NCBI GenBank assembly: GCA_036389695.1
Contig: DASVWG010000137.1
Span: forward strand, 1-24,681
Direction of reading: 5' to 3'
Length of the DNA: 24,681 bases
DNA from: JALZHR01 sp036389695
GTDB taxonomy: Bacteria > Acidobacteriota > Blastocatellia > Pyrinomonadales > Pyrinomonadaceae
Below are positions 1 to 7,069 of this stretch, piece after piece. The position numbers and the translations under genes were made by a program. The notes under the pieces are model-generated. The model did no database searches. It was not told the origin of the DNA and saw nothing but the letters and a program-made list of their open reading frames with translations. The first letter of the stretch is position 1. Every line of letters begins with the position of its first letter.

Positions 1-4
1 TGAA

Positions 5-85
5 AAAGTTTTGAATTTCAAGTTTTAAATTTTGAATTAATGATTTCGATAAACTTGAAACTCAAAATTTAAAACTCAAAACTTT
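5..85. repeat. AT-rich inverted repeat
   Basis: Two nested pairs of arms are visible. Positions 5-14 (AAAGTTTTGA) pair with 76-85, and 21-35 (AGTTTTAAATTTTGA) pair with 62-76. The centre is AT-rich. The fold could act as a transcription terminator for a gene left of the window or be a decayed mobile repeat. No coding sequence is seen here. Confidence 0.6.
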
Positions 86-91
86 CTTTTA

Positions 92-126
92 CTCATCCCT
101 CATCCCTCATCCTTCATCCCTCATTT
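92..126. repeat. Heptamer tandem repeat (CTCATCC)
   Basis: CTCATCC is repeated three times at 92-112, followed by TTCATCC and a decayed CTCATTT. It lies directly before the tRNA-like gene. Related GATGAGG/CTCGTCC hairpin arms occur at 11660-11701 and 13381-13413, which suggests a shared intergenic filler in this genome. Confidence 0.75.
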
Positions 127-197
127 CGCGGTGTAGCTTAATGGGAAAGCAGACGACCGATAATTGTCCGACGAAAGTTCGATTCTTTCCGCCGCGA
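127..197 (+). tRNA. tRNA-Ile-like gene, anticodon position GAT, atypical
   Basis: The sequence folds as a 71-nt cloverleaf. The acceptor stem is CGCGGTG with CGCCGCG (7 bp, one G-U). The D arm is GCTT/AAGC with loop AATGGGA. The anticodon arm is GACGA/TTGTC with loop CCGATAA. The T arm is GAAAG/CTTTC with loop TTCGATT. The anticodon positions read GAT (Ile), but position 33 is C instead of the nearly universal U, and the D loop is short. CCA is not encoded. It may be a working but divergent tRNA, a decayed copy, or a tRNA mimic connected with the neighbouring Ro/Y RNA genes. Confidence 0.5.
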
Positions 198-228
198 ATG
201 ACCCGTTTTTTTCGTTTCAAAGCCGCCG

Positions 229-1077
229 CTATTTGAGGTGACTTTGTAAAAATTTCACGGTGCGCGCCCACGCTGATTTTGCGGCGTCGGGTTTATAGTA
301 AGGGCGCGTGTAAGCCAGAAATCCGTGGTCGGCGCCTTCATACAGGAAAACTTCGGTCGGCGCGCCCTGCGACTTCAGCGTTTTTTCGATTTCGCGGACG
401 GAAGCGACGGAAACGTGACGGTCAGCCGTGCCGCTGTGAATCTGGACGGGCGATTTAACGCGCGCGATTTCGGCGGCGGTCGTCGGACCGGGATGAAAAG
501 GAACGATTGCCTCGACTTCGCGCGACCGCGAGCCGAGCATCATCGCCAATTTTCCGCCGTAGCAAAACCCGACGACGCCGATGCCGCTCGTTTTCACAAA
601 CGGTTGCGTGCGCAGGTAATCGATTCCCGCTTGAATGTCCTGCAAAGCGTCCGCGTCGGTGTGCGCGGCTATCGCCAGACGGCGCTCTTCGACCGTTTTC
701 GCGCTGTCGGGCAGCGTGTGAAAAATGTTCGGCGCCAGCCCGACGTAGCCCGCGAGGGCGAGCGCGGCGCAGGTGTTCGGAATATATTCTTCGGTAATCA
801 CGTTTCCGGCGATGACAATCACCGCCGGATATGCGCCTTGCGCTTTCGGGCGCGCCAGATAACCGTCAATCGTTTCCGCGCCGCCGTGTTTGAAGACGAC
901 TTTTCCGTGCTGCACGCCTGGGTCGTCGAGCACGCGCGTCACGATTTGTTCTTTGGTCGGTAGAGATTGCGCTCCGGCTTCGAGCGCGGCAAGCCCGACA
1001 AATGCCGCCGCGCCGGTCAGAAACGCGCGCCGGTCAGTTCCCTTTTCGTTGTTGCAGTCATCACTTTCACGACACAT
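229..1077 (-). CDS. Dienelactone hydrolase family protein, Tat-exported
   Basis: This 282-aa alpha/beta hydrolase resembles carboxymethylenebutenolidase. The N-terminus has a twin-arginine region (DRRAFL, residues 15-20) followed by a hydrophobic alanine-rich stretch, so Tat export is likely. The family's Cys-Asp-His triad is visible: GFCYGG with Cys172, GTADRH with Asp219 and GADHGF with His251. The family hydrolyses small lactones or esters; the substrate here is unknown. The start at 1077 is supported by AAGGAG about 8 nt upstream. The gene is transcribed away from the Y RNA cluster, so it probably shares only the intergenic region with it. The family call is strong and the substrate is open. 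Confidence 0.9.
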   Translation of the reverse strand: MCRESDDCNNEKGTDRRAFLTGAAAFVGLAALEAGAQSLPTKEQIVTRVLDDPGVQHGKVVFKHGGAETIDGYLARPKAQGAYPAVIVIAGNVITEEYIPNTCAALALAGYVGLAPNIFHTLPDSAKTVEERRLAIAAHTDADALQDIQAGIDYLRTQPFVKTSGIGVVGFCYGGKLAMMLGSRSREVEAIVPFHPGPTTAAEIARVKSPVQIHSGTADRHVSVASVREIEKTLKSQGAPTEVFLYEGADHGFLAYTRPYYKPDAAKSAWARTVKFLQSHLK

Positions 1078-1149
1078 AAATTACGCTCCTTATTTACTAA
1101 ATTTATAACTCAAACCTGACCGCGACGACAATTTTATTTGAAAGATTTT

Positions 1150-1155
1150 TATAAT
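1150..1155 (+). promoter_or_regulatory. Candidate -10 box of the Y RNA cluster
   Basis: TATAAT ends four bases before the first base of the Y1 terminal helix at 1159. No convincing -35 box lies 16-18 nt upstream. The match to a sigma70-type -10 box is exact, but this is a single short motif in AT-rich sequence. Confidence 0.35.
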
Positions 1156-1158
1156 TTT

Positions 1159-1293
1159 GCGACGAATGCCGGAAGGATTACATCGCTGATAACGACGAGG
1201 TCGTCGGTGCAAATCCGACCGTTCCGAATTTTTTCTAACGGGACGTAGCTCAGCAGTAGAGCACGAAAAACGTCTTCTCGATTTTGTCGTCGC
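1159..1293 (+). ncRNA. Y RNA 1, YrlA type with permuted tRNA-like module
   Basis: The terminal helix pairs 1159-1165 (GCGACGA) with 1287-1293 (TCGTCGC). The 5' strand carries CGAATGCC-N8-TACAT and the 3' strand TTGTCG, as in the five sister RNAs. The insert is a circularly permuted tRNA mimic. A T-like arm (1203-1207/1215-1219, loop TGCAAAT) comes first. A 7-bp acceptor-like helix follows (1220-1226/1239-1245), closed by a 12-nt loop. A D-like arm is last (1248-1251/1259-1262). This order is the known architecture of bacterial YrlA RNAs. A T-rich tract directly after the helix may end transcription. The Y RNA call rests on this pattern and the adjacent Ro gene. Confidence 0.85.
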
Positions 1294-1303
1294 ATCTTTT
1301 TGT

Positions 1304-1429
1304 TTGCAGCGAATGCTGGTGGAACTACATTCCAAATGCGTGGACGTTGGTTCGAGTCCGACCGTCTCGAAAGAGACGTAGCTCAGTTGGTAGAGCACGA
1401 AATGTTTCACCAAAACCTTGTCGCTGCAT
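1304..1429 (+). ncRNA. Y RNA 2, YrlA type with permuted tRNA-like module
   Basis: The terminal helix pairs 1304-1312 with 1421-1429 (core TGCAGCGA/TCGCTGCA). CGAATGCT-N8-TACAT is followed by a second helix in which all of N8 (GGTGGAAC, 1318-1325) pairs with GTTTCACC (1404-1411). The insert holds a T arm with the canonical loop TTCGAGT (stem 1346-1350/1358-1362). Next is an acceptor-like helix CGTCTC/GAGACG (1363-1368/1373-1378) capped by a GAAA tetraloop. Last is a D arm (1381-1384/1393-1396, loop AGTTGGTA). It starts 10 nt after Y1, so the two may be processed from one transcript. Confidence 0.88.
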
Positions 1430-1445
1430 AAGCTTTCAAAACCGG

Positions 1446-1576
1446 GTGACGAATGCCTGAGGAACTACATAGCAAATTGCGGTTGCAGGTTCGAATCCTG
1501 CCGTTTCAAATTGATTTGAAACGTGGCGAAACGGTAAACGCAGCAGTAAACGAGTTTCTCAAATCCTTGTCGTCGC
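1446..1576 (+). ncRNA. Y RNA 3, YrlA type with permuted tRNA-like module
   Basis: The terminal helix pairs 1446-1452 (GTGACGA) with 1570-1576 (TCGTCGC, one G-U). N8 (TGAGGAAC, 1458-1465) pairs fully with GTTTCTCA (1554-1561). The insert contains a T arm GCAGG/CCTGC with loop TTCGAAT (1485-1501). A 9-bp acceptor-like helix (1502-1510/1515-1523) has a 4-nt loop. A Leu-like D arm follows (1526-1528/1539-1541). A short T run follows the terminal helix. It is the closest Y RNA to the Ro gene, separated from it by a REPIN. Confidence 0.87.
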
Positions 1577-1600
1577 TTTTCAAATCCAAAAGGAATACAA

Positions 1601-1715
1601 GTCAGAACCGCCTGCGGTAGCGGGTGGTTTAAGTTTAGTGTCTGAAACGTTTGAATTTATTTTTACGTTTTGACTCATTCGCGTTAAACCGACCGCTACC
1701 GCAGGCGGTTCTGAC
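1601..1715. repeat. REPIN-like element 1
   Basis: Two inverted copies of a roughly 32-nt unit, beginning GTCAGAACCGCCTGCGGTAG and ending GGTTTAA, occupy 1601-1632 and 1684-1715 with about two mismatches. The AT-rich spacer is about 50 nt. The same unit recurs at 13525-13677 and 17544-17697. The paired inverted REP organisation matches REPINs, non-autonomous elements mobilised by RAYT transposases; no RAYT gene is in the window. Confidence 0.85.
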
Positions 1716-1740
1716 AAACTTTGTCCAAATAGGAGGAATT

Positions 1741-3306
1741 ATGGCAAATAAAAATTTATTTCAAACCGTCAAAGGCTTGCTTACGCCGAAGGCTGACACC
1801 GTTAACGAAGCCGGCGGACTGGCTTACAAGCTCTCGCCGAAACACGCGCTGGCGCAATACGCGGCGACCGGCTGCTTTAACCACACTTTTTACGCCGACG
1901 CGGGCGAACAGCTTGAAAAAGTTCTCGCGCTGGCAAGTGAAGCGGACGCCGAATTTGTGGCGAAAACCGCCGTCTTCGCCCGCGAAAAAGGCTTTATGAA
2001 AGATATGCCCGCGCTTCTGGTCGCGGTTCTGGCTTCCAAAGACAAAGCTCTTTTGGAAAAAGTCTTTCCGCGCGTGATTGACAACGGAAAAATGCTGCGA
2101 AACTTCGTGCAGATTATGCGTTCGGGCGCGACGGGCAGAAAATCGCTCGGAAGCTTACCGAAACGCCTCGTGCGCGAATGGTTTGACACGCGCAGAGCGG
2201 AACAGATTTTCAAACAATCAATCGGCGCTCAGCCGTCGTTTGCCGACGTTCTGAAAATGGTTCACCCGAAGCCTTCAGACGCCGAAAAAGAAGCGCTTTA
2301 CGGCTACTTTATCGGGCGCGACATCGACATGGATAAGCTGCCGGAAATCGCCAAGGCTTTCGAGCGTTTCAAAAACGGCGATACTCTGGAAGTTCCCGAC
2401 GTTCCGTTCCAGATGCTGACGGCTCTGCCGATCAGCACCAAAGAATGGACGCAAATCGCGCGAAACGCGGGCTGGCAGATGACGCGTATGAATCTCAACA
2501 CTTTCCAGCGTCACGGCGTTTTGAAAGACGCGGAAATGGTTGAAATGATTGCCGCGCGTCTGCGCGACCGCGAAGCTATCGCGCGCGCGCGAGTTTTCCC
2601 TTACCAACTACTGGTCGCGTTCACGGCGGCTTCGCAAAACCGCGAAATCCCGCGTGAAATCACCGAAGCATTGCAGGACGCGATGGAAATCGCGACCGAA
2701 AACGTGCCGGAAATCAATGGAAAAGTTTACGTTTTCCCGGACATTTCAGGCTCGATGCACTCGGCTGTCACCGGCTACCGCAAAGGCGCGACTTCGTCCG
2801 TGCGCTGCCTGGACGTCGCGGCGCTGGTCGCGGCGGCAATCCTGCGCAAAAATCCTTCGGCGGAAGTCATCCCGTTCAGCGACCACATCGTTCGAGCGGA
2901 TTTGAACCCGCGCGATTCGGTGATGACCAACGCGCAGAAGCTGGCGAAACTGCCTTCGGGCGGAACCAACTGCTCCGCGCCGCTCGTCTCGCTCAACGCG
3001 AAACGTGCGCACGGCGACGTCGTGATTTACGTTTCGGACAATGAATCGTGGGTCGACACCAACCGTACGTGGAACAACGCAACGGCAACGATGCGCCAAT
3101 GGAACGAGTTCAAGTCGCGCAGCGCCGACGCCAAACTCGTCTGCATCGACATCCAGCCTTACGCCCACACGCAAGCCCGCGAACGCCGCGACATCCTCAA
3201 CGTCGGCGGATTCTCCGACCAGGTCTTTACCCTCGTCTCGGAATTCGCGGGCGGCACGCTGGATGCCGGACATTGGGTTGGCGTGATTGAAAAGGTTGAG
3301 ATTTAA
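1741..3306 (+). CDS. rsr: Ro60-like TROVE domain protein (Rsr)
   Basis: The 521-aa protein has the bacterial Ro layout. A helical TROVE ring spans about residues 20-320. A C-terminal von Willebrand A domain has a complete MIDAS: D334-x-S336-x-S338 in DISGSM, T409 in GGTNCS and D433 in VSDNES. Ro proteins bind the 3' ends of misfolded or damaged RNA through the ring cavity and bind Y RNAs on the outer surface. The start at 1741 is set by AGGAGG seven bases upstream; an in-frame ATG at 1651 lies inside the REPIN and lacks a ribosome site. Three Y RNAs precede the gene and a fourth follows it, which strongly supports the call. Confidence 0.95.
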   Translation: MANKNLFQTVKGLLTPKADTVNEAGGLAYKLSPKHALAQYAATGCFNHTFYADAGEQLEKVLALASEADAEFVAKTAVFAREKGFMKDMPALLVAVLASKDKALLEKVFPRVIDNGKMLRNFVQIMRSGATGRKSLGSLPKRLVREWFDTRRAEQIFKQSIGAQPSFADVLKMVHPKPSDAEKEALYGYFIGRDIDMDKLPEIAKAFERFKNGDTLEVPDVPFQMLTALPISTKEWTQIARNAGWQMTRMNLNTFQRHGVLKDAEMVEMIAARLRDREAIARARVFPYQLLVAFTAASQNREIPREITEALQDAMEIATENVPEINGKVYVFPDISGSMHSAVTGYRKGATSSVRCLDVAALVAAAILRKNPSAEVIPFSDHIVRADLNPRDSVMTNAQKLAKLPSGGTNCSAPLVSLNAKRAHGDVVIYVSDNESWVDTNRTWNNATATMRQWNEFKSRSADAKLVCIDIQPYAHTQARERRDILNVGGFSDQVFTLVSEFAGGTLDAGHWVGVIEKVEI

Positions 3307-3310
3307 CCTG

Positions 3311-3353
3311 AGAATATAGAATAAGTTTGTCAGCTAAACTTATTCTATATTCT
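3311..3353 (+). terminator. Hairpin after the Ro gene
   Basis: A perfect 18-bp AT-rich stem (3311-3328 with 3336-3353) has a 7-nt loop and lies 5 nt after the Ro stop codon. The tract after it is A-rich, so it is a terminator or RNA-stabilising hairpin rather than a textbook intrinsic terminator. Confidence 0.6.
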
Positions 3354-3386
3354 AAAAATTTGAGATTTGAACGACGCATCGAATAG

Positions 3387-3416
3387 AAAACGGCAGAGAA
3401 AATAAAATCTCTGCCG
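3387..3416 (-). terminator. Intrinsic terminator of the small secreted protein gene
   Basis: CGGCAGAGA (3391-3399) pairs with TCTCTGCCG (3408-3416), 9 bp. Read on the minus strand, the stem is followed by a T run (complement of 3387-3390), as expected for the gene ending at 3471. Confidence 0.7.
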
Positions 3417-3470
3417 CCGGAAGATAAAAAAGCTCTTTAAATATCAGGCTTCTCTTTTTGATTATTTAAG

Positions 3471-3755
3471 TTATTGCGGGTCGCACTCGCAATAAGCAGT
3501 TTCATAATATATGGTTTGCGTGCCGGATTGACCGATATAACCGTCACAAAACCAGATTCGCGCTCCCACAAAAGTCGTGTGCGAAGCATCCGTGAAAAAG
3601 TTGCGTGATTGATACCACTCGCAGGTTTGCGGTTTTTTCTCGGTTTGTTTCGCAAATGCAATTAAAACGCCGAGCGATAAAATCAGCATCAGTAAAATCA
3701 AGGCTGTTGCCCGATATTTATTCGCCGGAATGATTTTTCGTAAAGTTTTCATCAT
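3471..3755 (-). CDS. Small secreted cysteine-containing protein, DUF6289-like
   Basis: The 94-aa product has a basic start, a hydrophobic segment (about residues 17-36, signal peptide or anchor) and a short Cys/aromatic-rich mature part (TCEWYQSRNF, RIWFCDGYIG, YCECDPQ). The pattern FTDASHTTFVG...CDGY...GT...YYETAYCEC resembles small DUF6289-type exported peptides; I recall this family only loosely. AAGGAG lies 7 nt before the first of two adjacent ATG codons. It is monocistronic, with its own terminator. Function is unknown. Confidence 0.7.
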   Translation of the reverse strand: MMKTLRKIIPANKYRATALILLMLILSLGVLIAFAKQTEKKPQTCEWYQSRNFFTDASHTTFVGARIWFCDGYIGQSGTQTIYYETAYCECDPQ

Positions 3756-3937
3756 AGATCTCCTTAAAGTTCTTAACTGTTTGGGTGAATAAAAAATATT
3801 TATTTGAAGAATTTCAAATAAACATCAAGGAGGCGGTAGAAACATATTGCACGAAGAACTCAGGCAAGTCAATATTTTTTAATTTTCGCGAGCGGCGCGG
3901 CGAGTCCGCCTTTCTTTTCAGGATTTTAATTTAATTT
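3756..3937. other. Intergenic region with one hairpin
   Basis: This divergent space holds a 9-bp inverted repeat (TTATTTGAA at 3800-3808 with 3813-3821) and GC-rich sequence around 3890-3915. AAGGAGG around 3828 is not followed by a convincing ORF. I see no gene here before Y4. Confidence 0.5.
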
Positions 3938-4036
3938 TTGGCGAATGCCGTCGTGAGTACATCGGTTTAGCAAGTTCGATTCTTGCCCGCCCGATTTTGC
4001 TTGACGGGCGGAACTCTCGGCAAATTTTGTCGCCAA
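3938..4036 (+). ncRNA. Y RNA 4, short form with T arm but no D arm
   Basis: The terminal helix TTGGCGA (3938-3944) pairs with TCGCCAA (4030-4036). CGAATGCC-N8-TACAT and TTGTCG are both present. The inner helix is interrupted: 3947-3950 with 4018-4021, and 3955-3958 with 4013-4016. The insert holds a T arm GCAAG/CTTGC with loop TTCGATT (3970-3986) and a perfect 7-bp acceptor-like helix CCGCCCG/CGGGCGG (3987-3993/4005-4011). Only about 18 nt remain after it, so there is no D arm. The 3' end is 8 nt from the stop of the opposing DUF5615 gene. Confidence 0.8.
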
Positions 4037-4043
4037 TTTTAGA

Positions 4044-4400
4044 TTAGCTTTTAAGCGGCAGGAAAATAACTTGATTTTGCCATTCGTTTTCCAAGCTGCA
4101 TTCTGCAATTAAGATTAATTCTTCAATTGCCTCGCCGATTGGGACGAGTTGCGGAACTTCAATTATGCCCGGCATCGGTAATCCTTGATTTACGCGGTCA
4201 AAGGCATGTTTGCTCATCGTCGTTATGTCGTGTGTTAAAAGGACGCGATTTTCTTTTGCCGCCCATTCCAGAACTTCGGTGTCAGGCTGAGTGATTAATC
4301 CGATATCCTGCACGCGGACAACATCAAGCGTAGGTAATCGGCGACGTAGACCGCGCAGGATTCGGCGGTTGAAATCTTCGTCGGAAAGAAAGCGAATCAT
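4044..4400 (-). CDS. DUF5615 PIN-like toxin-type protein
   Basis: The 118-aa protein starts MIRFLSDEDFN and has acidic residues near the N-terminus (D7, D9), LLTHDITTM in the middle and a C-terminal amphipathic region. This is typical of DUF5615, a PIN-like putative nuclease family usually paired with a DUF433 protein. Its start overlaps the stop of the DUF433 gene by 4 nt, so the two are translationally coupled. PIN relatives often cleave RNA, which would suit the RNA-repair surroundings, but activity is not shown by the sequence. Confidence 0.85.
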   Translation of the reverse strand: MIRFLSDEDFNRRILRGLRRRLPTLDVVRVQDIGLITQPDTEVLEWAAKENRVLLTHDITTMSKHAFDRVNQGLPMPGIIEVPQLVPIGEAIEELILIAECSLENEWQNQVIFLPLKS

Positions 4401-4735
4401 AAAGATTTGCGGCGGCGAGCCAGAAGTTTTTCGCGGATGCCTTGCGGATTCGAGCGCGATTCTATTTCGCGACGCAGTTCGTCGCGCTGGATTTTTCTTT
4501 GCGCTAAATATGATTCCACTTCCTCACGGTTTTGCAGGTAATAGCTGATGGCGGCATAAACTTCGGCGAGTTCGAGTGAATCGTAATCTTCGACAATCTG
4601 TTCCGGTGTCGAACCTTGGGCAAAAGCGATAATCACAGTGTCTAAGGAAACGCGTGAATCACCGATGCGGAGAACGCCCGCGTCGGTTTTCGTTAATTTA
4701 ATTTCGGAAGTTGAAACAACCACGCCCATATGCAA
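4397..4735 (-). CDS. DUF433 domain protein, putative antitoxin
   Basis: The 112-aa protein contains the DUF433 core (RIGDSRVSLDTVIIAFAQG, then TPEQIVEDYDSLELAEVYAAISYYL), a winged-helix-like fold common in antitoxins. The tail is charged and helical (about residues 75-112) and could wrap the partner. It is first in a two-gene unit with the DUF5615 gene. A second Met three residues in is an alternative start. As in other type II modules, autoregulation of the divergent 50-nt promoter region is possible but not demonstrated. Confidence 0.85.
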   Translation of the reverse strand: MHMGVVVSTSEIKLTKTDAGVLRIGDSRVSLDTVIIAFAQGSTPEQIVEDYDSLELAEVYAAISYYLQNREEVESYLAQRKIQRDELRREIESRSNPQGIREKLLARRRKSL

Positions 4736-4785
4736 ATCATAACACGAAAACTTTTATTTGTGTTTTAGATTTAGCGGATTTTATT

Positions 4786-5577
4786 ATGAACAAAAATGAA
4801 ATTTTACTGTCCGCGGAAGACGCTGGAGTTTCCGCTTTGCTCGAAGAAATTTTAGCGCGGCAGCGCGGAATTCTCGGCGAAAGGCTCGTCGGTTTGTATG
4901 TTTACGGCTCGCTGGTCGCCGGAGATTTTGATTATGAAATCAGTGATGTCGATTTGCTGGCGGCGACCGAGACGCTGATTGACGAAGACGAATTTGCGGC
5001 GCTGGAGAGAATGCACCATGAATTAGTTAGTGAAAATCCGTTCTGGCGCAACCGCATCGAAATTCAATATGCTTCGCTCGCGGCTTTGAAAACTTTTAAA
5101 ACCGAAAAGTCACAAATTGCCAATATCAGTCCGGGCGAGCCATTTCATTTCATCGAAGCCGGAAGCGATTGGCTTTTGAACTGGTATTTCGTGCGCGAAA
5201 ACAGCATCACGCTTTTCGGCGCGGAGCCGGAAGCGATTATCGAGCCGATTTCAAAACGGGAATTTATTGAAGCCGTCCGCGAACAGGCTCTGGAAAGAGC
5301 CGAAAATGTCGGCAAGGCTAAACATTCCCGACCCTATCAGGCTTATTTGATTATGACCGTGTGCCGCGCGCTTTACGCGGTTGAAAACGGCGAACAGGTT
5401 TCCAAAAGACGCGCCGCTTCGTGGACGAAAGAGAAATTTCCCGAATACGCGGATTTAATCGAAAACGCTTTTGAATGGCGCGCGAACCATCGCGATAAAA
5501 ACGTCAATCACGAAGCGACTTTTGACGAGACGCGGGAGTTTATATTTTTTATTGTCGGGCAAACGGCAAAAAAGTGA
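4786..5577 (+). CDS. Aminoglycoside adenylyltransferase-like nucleotidyltransferase
   Basis: The 263-aa protein belongs to the AadA-like class of the polymerase-beta nucleotidyltransferase superfamily. The signature G41-S42 is followed by GDF and SDVDL with metal-binding Asp54 and Asp56. A C-terminal DUF4111-like helical region follows (about 165-260) with YQAYLIMTVCRALYAVENG. Members transfer AMP to hydroxyls of streptomycin or spectinomycin, but many chromosomal relatives have unknown substrates, so resistance should not be assumed. I chose the ATG at 4786; an in-frame ATG at 4711 would overlap the divergent DUF433 gene. Confidence 0.85.
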   Translation: MNKNEILLSAEDAGVSALLEEILARQRGILGERLVGLYVYGSLVAGDFDYEISDVDLLAATETLIDEDEFAALERMHHELVSENPFWRNRIEIQYASLAALKTFKTEKSQIANISPGEPFHFIEAGSDWLLNWYFVRENSITLFGAEPEAIIEPISKREFIEAVREQALERAENVGKAKHSRPYQAYLIMTVCRALYAVENGEQVSKRRAASWTKEKFPEYADLIENAFEWRANHRDKNVNHEATFDETREFIFFIVGQTAKK

Positions 5578-5630
5578 GAAGTCGAAACTAAGGCGATTAA
5601 TTGTTTAATCGAAATACTCATTCGTATTCG

Positions 5631-5660
5631 AAAAGAAAAGGACAGGATTTCTCTTGTCCT
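5631..5660 (-). terminator. Intrinsic terminator of the FtsH_ext-like gene
   Basis: On the minus strand AGGACA, a 10-nt loop and TGTCCT are followed by TTTCTTTT. It sits 11 nt after the stop codon of the gene at 5671-6099. Confidence 0.65.
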
Positions 5661-5670
5661 CGCCTCTTAC

Positions 5671-6099
5671 TTAAGAGCTTTTCGCGTCCATTTTCTTGAT
5701 AATTATCAACAACAGAACGACGATGACCGGCGGGCTGATGAAAAACAGCCAGAACAAAATCTGGAACAGGTAAACGAGCGGCGGCGTCGGCTCGTCGCTG
5801 AAAGTCATCGCGACGTTTAAAGAGTTTCCTCTTTTCAGCAATTCGATTTTCTGACCTTCCGCGATATTCAGCGAATAGCGCTCGTTTTCAGCGTCGAGCA
5901 GATTGATTTGATTGTTTTTGAGATTTATTTCCCTGACGCGGTTCGATTGCAGGCGATTCAGGGCTTCTTCAAAAGACATTGTGTTTTTCGGCGCTTGATT
6001 TCTGTCCGAGATTGAGCCGACATACATTAATGAAACGACGACCAGGCTGACCATTAAAAAACCTTTAATGATGCCGGAATATTTTTGATTGCAATACAT
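5671..6099 (-). CDS. Orphan FtsH extracellular-domain-like membrane protein
   Basis: The 142-aa protein has an N-terminal membrane segment (about residues 11-30). A soluble domain of about 75 residues follows, beginning MSFEEALNRLQSNRVREINL. A C-terminal membrane segment (about 108-135) ends in a short basic tail. The soluble part resembles the periplasmic FtsH_ext domain that sits between the two helices of the FtsH protease, but the AAA and metalloprotease domains are absent. It could be a regulator or partner of FtsH, or a truncated paralogue. GGAGGAAAAACT directly before the ATG at 6099 fixes this start over one further upstream. Confidence 0.75.
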   Translation of the reverse strand: MYCNQKYSGIIKGFLMVSLVVVSLMYVGSISDRNQAPKNTMSFEEALNRLQSNRVREINLKNNQINLLDAENERYSLNIAEGQKIELLKRGNSLNVAMTFSDEPTPPLVYLFQILFWLFFISPPVIVVLLLIIIKKMDAKSS

Positions 6100-6215
6100 A
6101 GTTTTTCCTCCGATGCCGCAATCGTAACACATCGGGGAATTTTGAAAAAGGTTTCGGACGATAAAAGGCGCGGGCAATTTTCGCCATCACGCGTTTTATT
6201 TAACGGGCGGATTTT

Positions 6216-6899
6216 CTAGCGATAAAAAGCCACTTCGCCGACCGTCGGCGCGTCGATGACGACGACTTTGGTGTTGACCTTTTTGTATTTCGGCGCGACT
6301 TTCGATTCGTAAACTTTCGCGCCGATGGCGAAAGCGATTGCCACGATTATCGAAAACGCCGTCAGCCCGAACGATTCGTTTACCGTTCCGGCAATGACGC
6401 CGAACATAAACGCGAAAATGCAGGCGAGATTAAGCAAAGTCGAGACCGTTCCCAGATTCTTAAATCCGCCCCAGCACGGCGCGCAAAACGGCGCGTTCAG
6501 CTGATGCTTGACGCGCAAAATCAGCGCCAGAATCAGAAAGATTAACGGACCGATTAAAAATCCGAGATAAGCGACCGGCGGTGTGTAAGTCTTTTTAAAA
6601 TTCTGCATCGAGACGCCGTTGCGGCTGCCGCATTTGATGCAGCAAAAGTTTGGCGGCGCTTGCGGTCGGTTAAACTGCTGGTTGTAATTGTTATTGAAAA
6701 CGGGCGGCGGCGGCGCCTGAAACGGCTGAAACGGCTGCTGATAATTATTTTGCGGCGCGGTCGCCGGCGGCGCGGTTTGCTGGTAAGCTCGCTGGTCGGC
6801 GAAAGCGGACATTTCATTGAGCGGCTGATTGCATCTTTTACACTGAATCGCGGTGCTGAAATTCACCAGCCCGCACTGCGCGCATTTGGTTGAAGACAT
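6216..6899 (-). CDS. Zinc-ribbon membrane protein
   Basis: The 227-aa protein begins with a zinc ribbon (CAQC at residues 6-9 and CKRC near 20-23). A Pro/Gln/Asn-rich linker (about 40-85) precedes a second Cys pair (CCIKC) and a later CAPC pair. Several hydrophobic segments in the C-terminal half (about 115-205) suggest 3-4 membrane helices. The start at 6899 has AAGGAT upstream. It precedes the FtsH_ext-like gene on the same strand with a 116-nt gap. Function is unknown; similar zinc-ribbon proteins are often membrane-bound regulators or stress proteins. Confidence 0.75.
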   Translation of the reverse strand: MSSTKCAQCGLVNFSTAIQCKRCNQPLNEMSAFADQRAYQQTAPPATAPQNNYQQPFQPFQAPPPPVFNNNYNQQFNRPQAPPNFCCIKCGSRNGVSMQNFKKTYTPPVAYLGFLIGPLIFLILALILRVKHQLNAPFCAPCWGGFKNLGTVSTLLNLACIFAFMFGVIAGTVNESFGLTAFSIIVAIAFAIGAKVYESKVAPKYKKVNTKVVVIDAPTVGEVAFYR

Positions 6900-7069
6900 A
6901 ATTTTTATCCTTTTTGAAATGAAGTGATGACCCTGGCAGGAATGAGTTTCGGGAAATTCCAACTCATTAATAGCTTAGATTATCCGCGCATTTATTTTCA
7001 ACAACTTTTTTTTCATTTAATATTTATGCACATTCGTTAAATGCTAAATATTAAATGTTAAATGTTTAC

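Noticed and set aside
1651..1740. N-terminal extension of the Ro protein from an upstream in-frame ATG
   Set aside because: The extension is translated from the REPIN, has no ribosome site, and the ATG at 1741 has a perfect AGGAGG.
2275..3273. Long open frames opposite the Ro gene
   Set aside because: They are shadow frames of a clearly coding gene with Arg-rich, low-homology translations, as expected in GC-rich codons.
4786..5577. A firm claim of streptomycin or spectinomycin resistance
   Set aside because: The fold and active site match, but many chromosomal AadA-like proteins have other or unknown substrates.
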